From NCBI RefSeq assembly GCF_000789255.1, contig NZ_CP009552.1, forward strand, positions 1,612,001 to 1,676,000: a stretch of 64,000 nt of DNA, given 5' to 3'. The stretch comes from Geoglobus acetivorans. GTDB lineage: Archaea > Halobacteriota > Archaeoglobi > Archaeoglobales > Archaeoglobaceae. Both the position numbers and the translations under genes were made by a program. Within the stretch, counting starts at the first letter, position 1. Every line of letters starts with the position of its first letter. Shown piece after piece: positions 25,123 to 32,937 of the stretch. The notes under the pieces are model-generated. The model ran no database searches, had not been told where the DNA came from, and was given only the letters and a program-made list of their open reading frames with translations.

Positions 25123-25913
25123 ATTCCAACCTCCCTGAGGAAGATTTCTTCCAGCGACAGTCTTCGCCTCCTGTACGACACGATATCATACCCCAGATCG
25201 AGCAGCTCCCTCAGGCTCCTGTCCGTGACCTCCTTCACGATTCTTCCATTCCTGACGTACTCCACCTCGCAGATTTCCTCGCCAGAAAGCTCGTCAATCC
25301 TGCCGGAGAGTATTTCCATGCCCCTGTTGATCAGCAGGACCCTGTCGCACAGTCTTTCCGCAAGGTTCAGGATGTGGGTGGAGATTACCACACACTTGCC
25401 CCTTTCCCTCATCTCCCTCACGAGTTCCATGACGAGGTTGATGTTCACGGCATCGAGTCCAGAGAAGGGCTCGTCCAGTATGACCAGATCCGGATCGTGC
25501 TGTATGGCAGCTATCAGCTGAACCTTCTGCTGCATTCCCTTTGAGAGCTCCTCTATCCTCTTGCTGGCATGGTCCGCAAGCCCAAACCTCTCAAGCCAGT
25601 AGTCCGTGTCAGCGCTAACGCCTTTAAGATCCGAAAAATATCTCAAAACCTCTCTGACCTTCCACTTTCTGTAGAGTCCTCTCTCTTCCGGCAGATATCC
25701 GATCGAATCTCTGAACTCTTCGGGGCTTTTTCCTGAGAATGAGACCTCTCCGGAATCTGGCTTCAGAATCCCGGCCACAATTCTCAGGGTTGTTGTTTTT
25801 CCAGCTCCGTTCGGCCCAAGGATGCCGAAGATTTCCCCCTTGCCTGCTGTAAAGGATATGTTCTCCAAGCGAAAACTTCCGAGTGTTTTCTGCACTTTTC
25901 TAACTTCGAGCAT
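25119..25913 (-). CDS. ABC transporter ATP-binding protein (NatA-like)
   Basis: The 264-residue ATPase shows Walker A GPNGAGKTT (about 35-43), the signature LSKGMQQKVQLIAA, Walker B LVILDEPFSGLD and the H-loop ISTH. The C-terminal extension DRSLRELLDLGYDIVSYRRRRLSLEEIFLR is typical of exporter ATPases partnered with ABC-2 permeases. It is the first gene of the operon. Confidence 0.9.
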   Translation of the reverse strand: MLEVRKVQKTLGSFRLENISFTAGKGEIFGILGPNGAGKTTTLRIVAGILKPDSGEVSFSGKSPEEFRDSIGYLPEERGLYRKWKVREVLRYFSDLKGVSADTDYWLERFGLADHASKRIEELSKGMQQKVQLIAAIQHDPDLVILDEPFSGLDAVNINLVMELVREMRERGKCVVISTHILNLAERLCDRVLLINRGMEILSGRIDELSGEEICEVEYVRNGRIVKEVTDRSLRELLDLGYDIVSYRRRRLSLEEIFLREVGI

Positions 25914-26123
25914 TCAGTGAGGGAATTACCGTGAGATAATAAATTTTTCTGATCTGTTTTATTTTTCACATGTGTGCAATTGCTAAACAGAAATGGCTGG
26001 ATTTCATGCAGGTGTGTCAGGTCCGCAATGCTGTGAATTGCCCTGATTCACGGCCACCCTGGCGCAGCGTGAACTCCGTTTCCTCCATCACACCCTCGCT
26101 GGGGGAGATAGCCATACCGCAAA

Positions 26124-26132
26124 TTTATTAAA
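26124..26132 (+). promoter_or_regulatory. TATA box of tRNA-Thr
   Basis: TTTATTAAA lies 25-33 bases upstream of the tRNA 5' end. The 240 bases before the tRNA hold no recognisable gene. Confidence 0.5.
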
Positions 26133-26156
26133 ACTAAGCCCCTACCTTCATAGCAG

Positions 26157-26229
26157 GCCACGGTAGCTCAGCAGGTAGAGCGCGTGCTTGGTAAGCACGA
26201 GGTCGCGGGTTCAAATCCCGCCCGTGGCT
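26157..26229 (+). tRNA. tRNA-Thr (GGT)
   Basis: The acceptor stem GCCACGG pairs with CCGTGGC, the D-arm holds AGCTCAGCAGGTAGAGC, the anticodon arm CGTGC-TTGGTAA-GCACG presents GGT, and the T-arm GCGGGTTCAAATCCCGC is complete. The discriminator is T; CCA is not encoded and no intron is present. Confidence 0.97.
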
Positions 26230-26299
26230 CTTTTACTTTATGTTCAAATCCTGAACTTTTGGTTGAAAAGGTTAAATCTTCTGATGCTATCGTAATGCC

Positions 26300-26320
26300 A
26301 GATTGAGAGTCTCTCAATCT
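26300..26320. repeat. perfect 10-bp palindrome
   Basis: The arms AGATTGAGAG and CTCTCAATCT are separated by one T. It lies 71 bases after tRNA-Thr and 103 bases beyond the 3' end of the membrane-protein gene at 26423. No T-run follows on either strand, so a protein-binding site is as likely as a terminator. Nothing else is recognised in 26230-26422. Confidence 0.5.
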
Positions 26321-26422
26321 TGCTTCATGGAGAGTGAGATATCCACGATGTTCTCCCGCCCTCTTCAGAATGGTGCATGAGTGTTGCCATGGTGCGCACC
26401 CGTGTGACCTATGCTGTGGCTT

Positions 26423-26908
26423 TCAGCACTTCCAGGGGGCATATCCGCAGAAGCCTCGACTTACAACAGCATAGGTGACCAGGAAGTTTATCAGAATCCA
26501 GTAGACAATTACCTTCTTTTTGTCAGCCTGCAGATACGCATAGCAAGATGTGTAGCCCATAAGAACACTTCCCGGGATGCTTGCAAGTGAGAAAAGAAGG
26601 TTGCTTACTGTTTTACCCGAAACACCCAGAACGGTAATTTTAACCATGTCGCTCATCACTCTGTAATCGCCCGTGAGTTTCCAGAGCAGGATGCTTTCAA
26701 CTCTGTAGACGAATACTGCCAGTCCAAAACCAGCCAGATTCAAAAGCCATAAAATGAACAAGACCGCCAGCACTCTGTTTTTACTGGCAAACCTCGTTTT
26801 GCTGATGGAGGAATAAGCCACCAAGGCGATCCCATTAGTTACTAACGAGTAGAAAAGAGGGGAGTACTGGCTTCCAAACGCCCACGGAAGGAGAAAGTCA
26901 GCCAGCAT
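26423..26908 (-). CDS. four-TM membrane protein, unknown
   Basis: This 161-residue protein has four hydrophobic segments (SPLFYSLVTNGIALVAYSS, VLAVLFILWLLNLAGFGLAV, LLFSLASIPGSVLMGY, VIVYWILINFLVTYAVVS) and a cysteine-bearing end, GFCGYAPWKC. No family was recognised. It is isolated, with 150-190 bases of non-coding DNA on each side. Confidence 0.55.
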   Translation of the reverse strand: MLADFLLPWAFGSQYSPLFYSLVTNGIALVAYSSISKTRFASKNRVLAVLFILWLLNLAGFGLAVFVYRVESILLWKLTGDYRVMSDMVKITVLGVSGKTVSNLLFSLASIPGSVLMGYTSCYAYLQADKKKVIVYWILINFLVTYAVVSRGFCGYAPWKC

Positions 26909-27083
26909 GTTGGTAGACTTATGTGTTACAATGCTGTATCTAAATCATTTGCCATCCATTCATACCATCCCAGAAACAAAACAGTAATTTTTACTTCAAA
27001 ACAAAAGAGATCAGCACAGTATTATTTCCAATCGCCAGAGGCTGTGAAATCTTTAAGTCTCCATGTTCAGACCAAATTCCGTA

Positions 27084-27617
27084 ATGTCCAAAAACCCAAC
27101 AATTTACACTTTCGGCCACTCGAACAGGAGCTTTGACGAATTCCTCAGAATCCTGAAAAGATTCAAAATAGCCGTTCTCGCCGACGTCAGGAGGTTTCCA
27201 GGGTCAAAGTTTGACCACTTCAGAAAGGAGTACCTCGAAAAAGCACTACCAGACAACGGAATCGAATACGTCTGGTTCGAAAAGCTCGGAGGCTACAGAG
27301 GAAAAGTCCTCGAAAACTCGCCAAACAGAGCAATAGAAAGCGAGGGTTTCAGAAATTACGCAGACCACATGCTCACGGAAGAGTTCAGACTTGCTGCCGA
27401 GATGCTTGCGGAAATGGCAAGAGGGAAAAGGGTTGCCATCATGTGTGCCGAGAAGCTCTACTGGAAATGCCACAGGATGTTCCTTTCTGACTATTTCGTC
27501 GCCGTGCTGGGATTTGAGGTTATTCACGTCATCGATCTGACAACTACCAGAAAACACAGGTTAAACCGGCATGCGAGGATAACGGAGGAAGGGCTGATTT
27601 ACGATCTTGAAAAATGA
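27084..27617 (+). CDS. DUF488 family protein
   Basis: This 177-residue protein has the DUF488 hallmarks IYTFGHSNRSFDEFLRILK, VLADVRRFPGSKFDHF and IMCAEKLYWKCHRMFLSDYF; the last carries the conserved Cys and His residues. The function is not established. TATA-like CTTTAAG (about 27051-27057) about 27-33 bases upstream marks ATG 27084 rather than the in-frame ATG at 27063. Confidence 0.85.
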   Translation: MSKNPTIYTFGHSNRSFDEFLRILKRFKIAVLADVRRFPGSKFDHFRKEYLEKALPDNGIEYVWFEKLGGYRGKVLENSPNRAIESEGFRNYADHMLTEEFRLAAEMLAEMARGKRVAIMCAEKLYWKCHRMFLSDYFVAVLGFEVIHVIDLTTTRKHRLNRHARITEEGLIYDLEK

Positions 27618-27643
27618 AACATGAATTACAACTAACTTGTCAC

Positions 27644-28078
27644 TCAAAATTCGCCTTTCATGTTCACTTTTAAACCAAATTCTCTGACCAAGAACTCTTC
27701 AAGCGTTAAAACAAATGTTTTTGCCATCTCAAAAAAACTTTCGGCATCTTTGGGAGAATACGCGCGCAACGGATCCCAAACACCACGGGAGTAGTCTATC
27801 GGATACCTGCTTTTTAGCCAGTGTTTTTCAAGCTCCACAGCGATGCCGTAAATTTCCTCAAGCTCAGGGAACAGCACAACGAATTCGTCATAAAACAACC
27901 CCGAAACTCTGTGCTCCTTAACCTCTATTCCCTTAACCGAGAGTGCCGCCTTGATAGCCTTTTCAACAGCTTGCTGGCTGTGGTATACGCTATCTGCAGG
28001 AACGACTTCTATCAGCACCTCTGCTGACTTCAAATCTGCTTTTGCTCTTTCAAGCCATATTTTTGCCTTTTCCAACAT
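27644..28078 (-). CDS. HEPN domain protein (putative toxin of a HEPN/MNT pair)
   Basis: This 144-residue helical protein has the HEPN core WLERAKADLKSAEVLIE, SVYHSQQAVEKAIKAAL and a C-terminal AESFFEMAKTFVLTLEEF. HEPN proteins of such pairs are RNases silenced by their nucleotidyltransferase partner. The MNT gene lies upstream and overlaps by 29 bases, the usual arrangement. Confidence 0.82.
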   Translation of the reverse strand: MLEKAKIWLERAKADLKSAEVLIEVVPADSVYHSQQAVEKAIKAALSVKGIEVKEHRVSGLFYDEFVVLFPELEEIYGIAVELEKHWLKSRYPIDYSRGVWDPLRAYSPKDAESFFEMAKTFVLTLEEFLVREFGLKVNMKGEF

Positions 28079-28403
28079 TTTCCGCTACCTCTCTCAGGAA
28101 TGATAAATAAAAATGGCCGTAAAGCGGGATAGCCTCACTCAAAATCTTTTTGAAAAACGGATCGCTCCTGTGAACAAGTTCGAGCGCCCTTTTCATTGAC
28201 AGGGCATGAAACTCGACATTACCCTTTCGCATTGTGTTCAGCTTCTCAGCAACCACATCGCTATCCGTCACAACAAGCACATCAATATCCGAGAACCTTC
28301 CAGCGTCCCCTCTTGCCTGTGACCCAAAAATTGCAACAAGCTTTGGTTTTGCAACTGTAACAACCTCGTCAACCAAGGTTTTGAAATCCATCAGATAGTT
28401 CAT
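28050..28403 (-). CDS. MNT-type nucleotidyltransferase (putative antitoxin)
   Basis: This 117-residue minimal nucleotidyltransferase has AIFGSQARGDAGRFSDIDVLVV, the GS-x10-DxD motif that binds nucleotide and metal. In HEPN/MNT systems this enzyme neutralises the toxin, in studied cases by adenylylating it. It is first in the operon. MNYLMDF gives two start options; the first ATG is used. Confidence 0.82.
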   Translation of the reverse strand: MNYLMDFKTLVDEVVTVAKPKLVAIFGSQARGDAGRFSDIDVLVVTDSDVVAEKLNTMRKGNVEFHALSMKRALELVHRSDPFFKKILSEAIPLYGHFYLSFLREVAENVGKGKNMA

Positions 28404-28476
28404 CGCCTCCAGATTATAAAAACCAATCGCACGAGAGGGTGGAAAAAATTTTTAGAATCAAAACCCATCTTTAACC

Positions 28477-28716
28477 ATGTCTCTCGAAAGAGAGTTCGAG
28501 TCCAGATTTAAATGTCCAAAGTGCGGGAACACAAGGGCTGAGGCTAAAAAGCTCGCCATGACCGGAACGGGGTTAAGCAAGATTCTGGACATCCAGATGA
28601 ACAAGTATCTCTCAGTTTCGTGCCTCTACTGTGGATACACCGAGTTTTACAGGCTGGATGTTGTGGAGGGGAAGAAAGGAGTCATTGGGGATGTGCTGGA
28701 CGTGATCTTCGGGTGA
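28477..28716 (+). CDS. zinc-ribbon protein
   Basis: This 79-residue protein has two Cys pairs, CPKCGN and CLYCGYTEFY, 38 residues apart, forming a zinc ribbon of the COG3478 (predicted nucleic-acid-binding) type. Its stop codon is one base from the end of the convergent SHOCT gene. Confidence 0.8.
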   Translation: MSLEREFESRFKCPKCGNTRAEAKKLAMTGTGLSKILDIQMNKYLSVSCLYCGYTEFYRLDVVEGKKGVIGDVLDVIFG

Positions 28717-28717
28717 A

Positions 28718-28978
28718 CTATCTCAGAAGTTCTTCTTTGAGCTTCCTGTACTCCTCGGCATCAATCTCTCCCCTCGCAAACCTCTCGTCCAGTATTCTGA
28801 GCGCCCTGCTCTCTCCTCCTGAGTTTGAACTTCCCCTGTTCTGGCTGAGCGCATTTATTACCAGGTAGATTACCGCGACTATAACGACCAGCCAGATTAT
28901 CTGCCAGATGAACCCGAGGCCGTAGTAACCCATGCCGTCGAATCCATAGCCGCCCATCATTCCACCGTAACCCATCAT
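28718..28978 (-). CDS. SHOCT-domain membrane protein
   Basis: The 86-residue protein starts with a Met/Gly/Tyr-rich stretch (MMGYGGMMGGYGFDGMGYYG). A transmembrane helix (FIWQIIWLVVIVAVIYLVIN) and a C-terminal SHOCT motif (RILDERFARGEIDAEEYRKL) follow. GGAGGTGA lies seven bases before the ATG. It follows a secreted Met/Gly/Tyr-rich protein in what looks like one operon. Confidence 0.8.
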   Translation of the reverse strand: MMGYGGMMGGYGFDGMGYYGLGFIWQIIWLVVIVAVIYLVINALSQNRGSSNSGGESRALRILDERFARGEIDAEEYRKLKEELLR

Positions 28979-29012
28979 CTCGCATTCACCTCCGTTAAAA
29001 AATTGAGAAATA

Positions 29013-29534
29013 CTACCACCCCATCATGGGGCAGTGAGCGTAGCCGTATCCATAGCCGTAGCCGTACTGCTGAACTCCCTGCATCCACACCGGAATGTTT
29101 GAGTTCTCGTCCCCAAGGCTCTGACCATTGGCCTCAATGTACACAGGGATTATCGAGTTCCCGTACTCGAGGCCCTTAACCCTGACGTCATCTCCCTGCT
29201 TTATCCCAAGGTTTGCGGCGAACCACCAGGGCATCGTCACGTACTTTCCACTGTCCAGCACGACTCCCATCATGTACACCGCAGACACCTTTCCCTCAAC
29301 ATCGACCAGATCAACCTGTCCCTGGTTTCCGTAGGCGGGCAGTGGATAGCCATCATCCGCATCGTATCCTCCCATCATGGGGTAGCCAAAGCCGTACCCC
29401 ATCATGGGCCCCATCATGCCAAGCATTCCGTAGCCATAGCCGTAACCGAAACCACCCATGTGGGCCGAGGCTGTATACACCGCAAGGGCCATCAGGCCTA
29501 TAACCACACCGGCTATCAAACCGCTCTTCTTCAT
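29013..29534 (-). CDS. secreted Met/Gly/Tyr-rich protein
   Basis: This 173-residue protein has a signal peptide (GLIAGVVIGLMALAVYTASA). An N-terminal Gly/Tyr/Met-rich segment (GGFGYGYGYGMLGMMGPMMG) leads to a small beta-rich domain at about 72-145, and the tail is YGYGYGYGYAHCPMMGW. Clustered Met plus His-Cys suggest binding of a soft metal such as copper; this is inference. It shares its composition with the adjacent SHOCT protein. Confidence 0.65.
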   Translation of the reverse strand: MKKSGLIAGVVIGLMALAVYTASAHMGGFGYGYGYGMLGMMGPMMGYGFGYPMMGGYDADDGYPLPAYGNQGQVDLVDVEGKVSAVYMMGVVLDSGKYVTMPWWFAANLGIKQGDDVRVKGLEYGNSIIPVYIEANGQSLGDENSNIPVWMQGVQQYGYGYGYGYAHCPMMGW

Positions 29535-29658
29535 CTCACATCACCTCTGATCACCAGTATGTGCTCAGGGGCAATAGGTCTTGGGGGTTAAAACGAGGTG
29601 TGAAATGAAGAGGAGATGTTTCAGAACGGTTTATCCTGGCAGAAGATGGTTCAAATTA

Positions 29659-30594
29659 TCAAAGCAATCCCCTGGAGAAGTGTCTCCAGGAAAAATCCCT
29701 CACCTGTTCCGTTTTTTCACCTCTCCTTATCCAGACCCCCTTTCCCCTCACAACCTCACCAACTACCGTAAACTCGATTTCCAGACTGGAGATTTTATCC
29801 CTATCAATCGTGAAGATGAGTTCGTACTCCTCACCAGAGTTCATTGCTATGAGGTGTTCATCAAGCCCGTTAATCCTGCAGAATTCCCTGACCTCATCTG
29901 AAATCGGAAGCTCCCCTTCCCAGATCACAATTCCTGCACCGCTTGCCTCACTGATGGCCCTGAGTTCCTTCACCATCCCATCGCTTATGTCAATCGCACA
30001 CCTGGAAAGGTCCGTCAGCTTCACACCCTCCTCAACCCTCGCAACCGGTCTCAGGAATTTTTCATACAGCTTTTTTCTAAGCCCCTCATCGGCCTTCATT
30101 CCCTTCAGCTCAATTAACAGCGCTGATAGAGGTTTTCCAAGCTCTCCAGTAACGCACACAAGCTCTCCGGGTCTGGCATTTTTCCTGAGCATCAGCGACT
30201 CTGCCATACCCACTGCGATACCGTCCAAGATCAGCTCATTTGACTGGTTCGTGTCGGCAGAGATTAGGCTCATCCCGTACATCTCCAGTCCCCTCTGGAT
30301 TCCCCTGAACAGCTTTCTCGCAGACCGTTCATCGCTTTCCTTCAGCCCCACGGAGAACGCAAAGTAAAGCGGTCTTGCCCCCATCGCAGCAAGGTCGCTT
30401 GCATTCATTGTGACCACCCTGAAGCCAACGTCCTCCGGAGACATCGAGGCCACAACATCCGTTGACTCCACCAGCATGTCGTTTGTTATGACGAGCCATC
30501 CGTCCCCAGCCCTGAATGCCCCGGCATCATCGCCGAAGACCTCAGATTTTCTCTTTAACTCGCTGAGTCCTGCCCGTATTATGTCTTCTTCCAT
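29659..30594 (-). CDS. thiL: thiamine-monophosphate kinase
   Basis: ThiL phosphorylates thiamine phosphate to the diphosphate. The protein has the PurM-like features VFGDDAGAF, VITNDMLVESTDV, MNASDLAAMGARPLYFAFSV, ADTNQSNELILDGIAVG and CAIDISDGMVKELRAI. The length of 311 is typical. A perfect 8-bp hairpin (arms CCTGGAGA and TCTCCAGG, 29671-29690) lies within its last codons. Its start overlaps kptA by 16 bases. Confidence 0.9.
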   Translation of the reverse strand: MEEDIIRAGLSELKRKSEVFGDDAGAFRAGDGWLVITNDMLVESTDVVASMSPEDVGFRVVTMNASDLAAMGARPLYFAFSVGLKESDERSARKLFRGIQRGLEMYGMSLISADTNQSNELILDGIAVGMAESLMLRKNARPGELVCVTGELGKPLSALLIELKGMKADEGLRKKLYEKFLRPVARVEEGVKLTDLSRCAIDISDGMVKELRAISEASGAGIVIWEGELPISDEVREFCRINGLDEHLIAMNSGEEYELIFTIDRDKISSLEIEFTVVGEVVRGKGVWIRRGEKTEQVRDFSWRHFSRGLL

Positions 30595-31214
30595 CCAACC
30601 ACCCTCAAACAGTCTGGGGGAACGTGGTCGGCTGTGAAAACTCTGCCCTTTTTCCTTACGTCAATCCCTCTTTCAGCCATCCTTCTGGTGTCAATTTCCA
30701 TGAGAACGGGAGTGTTCGAGTGCCTCATTCCCACCTCAATGGCCTCTTCAGGTGTTGCGGTCATGTGCACCTCCCTCCTCCTCATAGGGAGCAGACCGGA
30801 TTTCATAATTGAAGCGAGATTTTCCGGTGAGGTTGCATGATACAGTTTTTCAGGGATGCATTTATCCTCAGTCCACCCCACATCAACATCCACGCTGTGA
30901 CCGTACCTCGCCCTTATTTTCCCGTCGCTGATTTCAAACCTCCTCTTTTTATCCAGCTCGACTATTGCCCTGAGTTCCACCTCTCCGATTCCGTACCTCT
31001 CTTTCAGAATGTCAAGCACGTCTTCAAGCCTGGCATAACCTCTTCTGTCCAGTTCAATCCCGAATCTGTCAGGATAGTGTCTCAGCAGACCGCTGAGGAA
31101 TTTGCTGATCCTTACCCTGTCCCTTCCCTTTATCAGAACTCTTCCCCTCCCGCAGCCACATCTGTCCTCAAAGAATCCGCAGCTCTCGCAGTACCCCGCA
31201 TCCACAGAATCCAA
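30579..31214 (-). CDS. kptA: RNA 2'-phosphotransferase
   Basis: KptA/Tpt1 removes a 2'-phosphate from RNA using NAD+. The sequence has SKFLSGLLRHYPDRFGIELD, LYHATSPENLASIMKSGLLP, RREVHMTATPEEAIEVG and a C-terminal FTADHVPPDCLRVVG. An N-terminal zinc-binding segment, CESCGFFEDRCGCG, is present, as in other archaeal forms. It lies upstream of thiL. Confidence 0.9.
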   Translation of the reverse strand: MDSVDAGYCESCGFFEDRCGCGRGRVLIKGRDRVRISKFLSGLLRHYPDRFGIELDRRGYARLEDVLDILKERYGIGEVELRAIVELDKKRRFEISDGKIRARYGHSVDVDVGWTEDKCIPEKLYHATSPENLASIMKSGLLPMRRREVHMTATPEEAIEVGMRHSNTPVLMEIDTRRMAERGIDVRKKGRVFTADHVPPDCLRVVGWKKT

Positions 31215-31241
31215 TCAACACTGAAGGATAAATACGTGACG

Positions 31242-31634
31242 TTACATCCTCTTTCTGTGATGGATGTAAAGGCTCTCAATGAAATCGGGAAGTTCCTCGA
31301 CCGAGTGGATGTATCTGCCCGTTATTGCTGAAACTCCATCCCATATTCCGGTATCTGCATTCCGGAACAGCTCTGAAAGTCTTGTTTTGAGTTTCTTTCC
31401 CTTATTATCCCAGTCTGTGAAAATCACAACTTTCCTTTCTCCGACAGCATCAAATATGGAGTGATTGGAAGTTGTTGAAGTTTCGATGATTTCTCCCCTC
31501 ACTCCAAGCTTTCGCAGAGCAATGGTGTCTTTTCTACCCTCTACAAGAATGACTGCCCCACTTTCCGATTCAATTCTCAGCTCTTCAATAAGCCTGAGCA
31601 GCTTTTCAAACTCCCTTAATCCGATCATATACAT
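31242..31634 (-). CDS. Toprim domain protein
   Basis: This 130-residue small Toprim protein has VILVEGRKDTIALRKLG (catalytic Glu) and VVIFTDWDNKGKKLKTRL (DxD). Such stand-alone archaeal Toprim proteins (UPF0292-like) are thought to act on nucleic acids; the role is unproven. It overlaps the DUF167 gene. The second ATG, at 31628, could also be the start. Confidence 0.8.
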   Translation of the reverse strand: MYMIGLREFEKLLRLIEELRIESESGAVILVEGRKDTIALRKLGVRGEIIETSTTSNHSIFDAVGERKVVIFTDWDNKGKKLKTRLSELFRNADTGIWDGVSAITGRYIHSVEELPDFIESLYIHHRKRM

Positions 31635-31905
31635 CTTTCTCTGTCAAACCGTAAACTACAGCCTGTTTATCTCTCGACCTGTGGCCTGAAACGATTTCAA
31701 CTCGTGCATTGAAAAATTCTGATAGCAGCTTTTCCACTTCTCTGTTGGCCTTTCCCCCCTCAGGTGGGGAGCGAACTTTTACGAGAAGAGCCTTCTTCCA
31801 TTCGTCATATCCGGAAACCTCTGCCCTCTTTGATCTGGGAGATACATGAACCCTTATTCTCACACCCTCCACACTCAGAATTACCTTAAGAGGTTTAAAA
31901 TTCAT
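31606..31905 (-). CDS. DUF167 (YggU) family protein
   Basis: This 99-residue protein has GVRIRVHVSPRSKRAEVSGY, LLVKVRSPPEGGKANREVEK and GHRSRDKQAVV, the DUF167 signature. The function is unknown. ATG 31905 is preferred because a TATA-like GGATTAATGG lies about 25-35 bases upstream. It forms an operon with the Toprim gene. Confidence 0.85.
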   Translation of the reverse strand: MNFKPLKVILSVEGVRIRVHVSPRSKRAEVSGYDEWKKALLVKVRSPPEGGKANREVEKLLSEFFNARVEIVSGHRSRDKQAVVYGLTEKDVYDRIKGV

Positions 31906-31985
31906 CCGGTTATGCAGACACAACAACATCCATTAATCCAGAATGGTAAAATCTAACACTGCTCGAGCGGCGATCGCATAAGGCC

Positions 31986-32133
31986 TGCCCCCGACCCCTT
32001 TGTTTCCACTGGAATGTCTCTGCACACTCAGCAAAAACAGATGTTTATGCCCCCTACCCCATTATTTCCACTGGAGACGTCACAGGTACAGGAAGGGTAC
32101 CACAACCTCCGACCCTATCATTTCCTGTGGATC
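31986..32133 (-). repeat. three degenerate copies of an interspersed palindromic G-rich repeat
   Basis: Copies at 31986-32015, 32048-32077 and 32104-32133 share, on the minus strand, a palindromic TTCCAGTGGAAA-like core followed by T-N-ATGGGGT and a G-rich end. The first two agree at 25 of 30 positions; the third is weaker. Start-to-start spacing is 62 and 56 bases, similar to CRISPR periodicity. The same repeat occurs near 45 kb. A second shared motif, GCAAAAACAGATG, appears at about 32031 and, with two more A, at about 32159. Confidence 0.6.
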
Positions 32134-32185
32134 TCCGACTGCCACCCCAACAGCTTTCGCAAAAAAACAGATGCACCATAGTAAT

Positions 32186-32488
32186 CTTTCAATCCCTTCA
32201 AGGTCTGATTTTAACCATAAGTTCAATTTCCTGCAAAGCTCTTTCAAGTGGATTCTTTCAATCCCTTCAAGGTCTGATTTTAACGAGTTTTCAGCGTTGA
32301 AAAGAGCAGAGTTTGAAAAGGCCACTTTCAATCCCTTCAAGGTCTGATTTTAACGAAATGCGATAACTGCGGAAAAATCATTGAAAATGACACTTTCAAT
32401 CCCTTCAAGGTCTGATTTTAACGAAGTGGCATATAGACTGTCAAATGAAGTTCTCACACTTTCAATCCCTTCAAGGTCTGATTTTAAC
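32186..32488 (-). CRISPR. CRISPR array, five repeats and four spacers
   Basis: Five identical 30-base repeats start at 32186, 32255, 32325, 32393 and 32459; as given they begin CTTTCAATCCCTTCAAGG and end TCTGATTTTAAC. Spacers are 39, 40, 38 and 36 bases. In archaeal arrays of this repeat type the crRNA handle ends GATTGAAAG, so transcription is probably on the minus strand from an AT-rich leader right of 32488. The repeat closely resembles the A. fulgidus one as recalled. No cas gene is in the window. Confidence 0.96.
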
Positions 32489-32905
32489 CTCCGGTAATAA
32501 TCTCTCAAATTCCTTTAAAAAGCTTTCTTCCCGCTTCTTTCGTTTAAATACTGCAGCAAACCTCCGGTGATGCGGGTTATTTATAACGTTGTGCGACTTT
32601 TATCCTGGGGTTTGTTTTTGGATTCTGGATTTTTTATGAGCTTTTTACTGAATTTTAGGAAATCTGTCAGGGAGGAGTGGGAGAATAAAAATAAACTGGC
32701 TTTATTTCTTAAAAGAAGGAAGTGAAAATTAAAAGTTTTTGCTATAAAAATAGCTGATAATATGATGTGCGACTGGATTTGCAGGCTCAGATTCTCTAAT
32801 GAAATGCAATCCACAGCCAGAATCGAAAACGGAAATGTTTGAACTGGGATAGAATAGCACCGAATTTAATCTCACGGGATTTAAAAATGCTGCAGAATCA
32901 TGAAA
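32489..32905 (-). promoter_or_regulatory. probable CRISPR leader region (non-coding, AT-rich)
   Basis: About 420 AT-rich bases without a credible gene lie between the array and glyS. Short internal repeats are AACCTCCGGT (32486-32495 and 32559-32568) and TGTGCGACT (32590-32598 and 32766-32774). The first begins in the last bases of the leader-proximal repeat. The leader role is inferred from repeat orientation. Confidence 0.55.
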
Positions 32906-32907
32906 AT

Positions 32908-32915
32908 CTTTAAAT
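32908..32915 (+). promoter_or_regulatory. TATA box of glyS
   Basis: CTTTAAAT is centred about 27 bases before the glyS ATG, implying a leaderless mRNA. Confidence 0.55.
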
Positions 32916-32937
32916 CTTACACCGGAAAGTAAAGCCC

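Noticed and set aside
29018-29036. CCACCCCATCATGGGG considered as a seventh copy of the interspersed repeat
   Set aside because: It only encodes the Met-Met-Gly-Trp end of the secreted protein and lacks the TTTCC palindrome.
32000-32347. Reading frame across the CRISPR array
   Set aside because: It runs through identical repeats and spacers and has no ribosome site; it is an artefact of the array.
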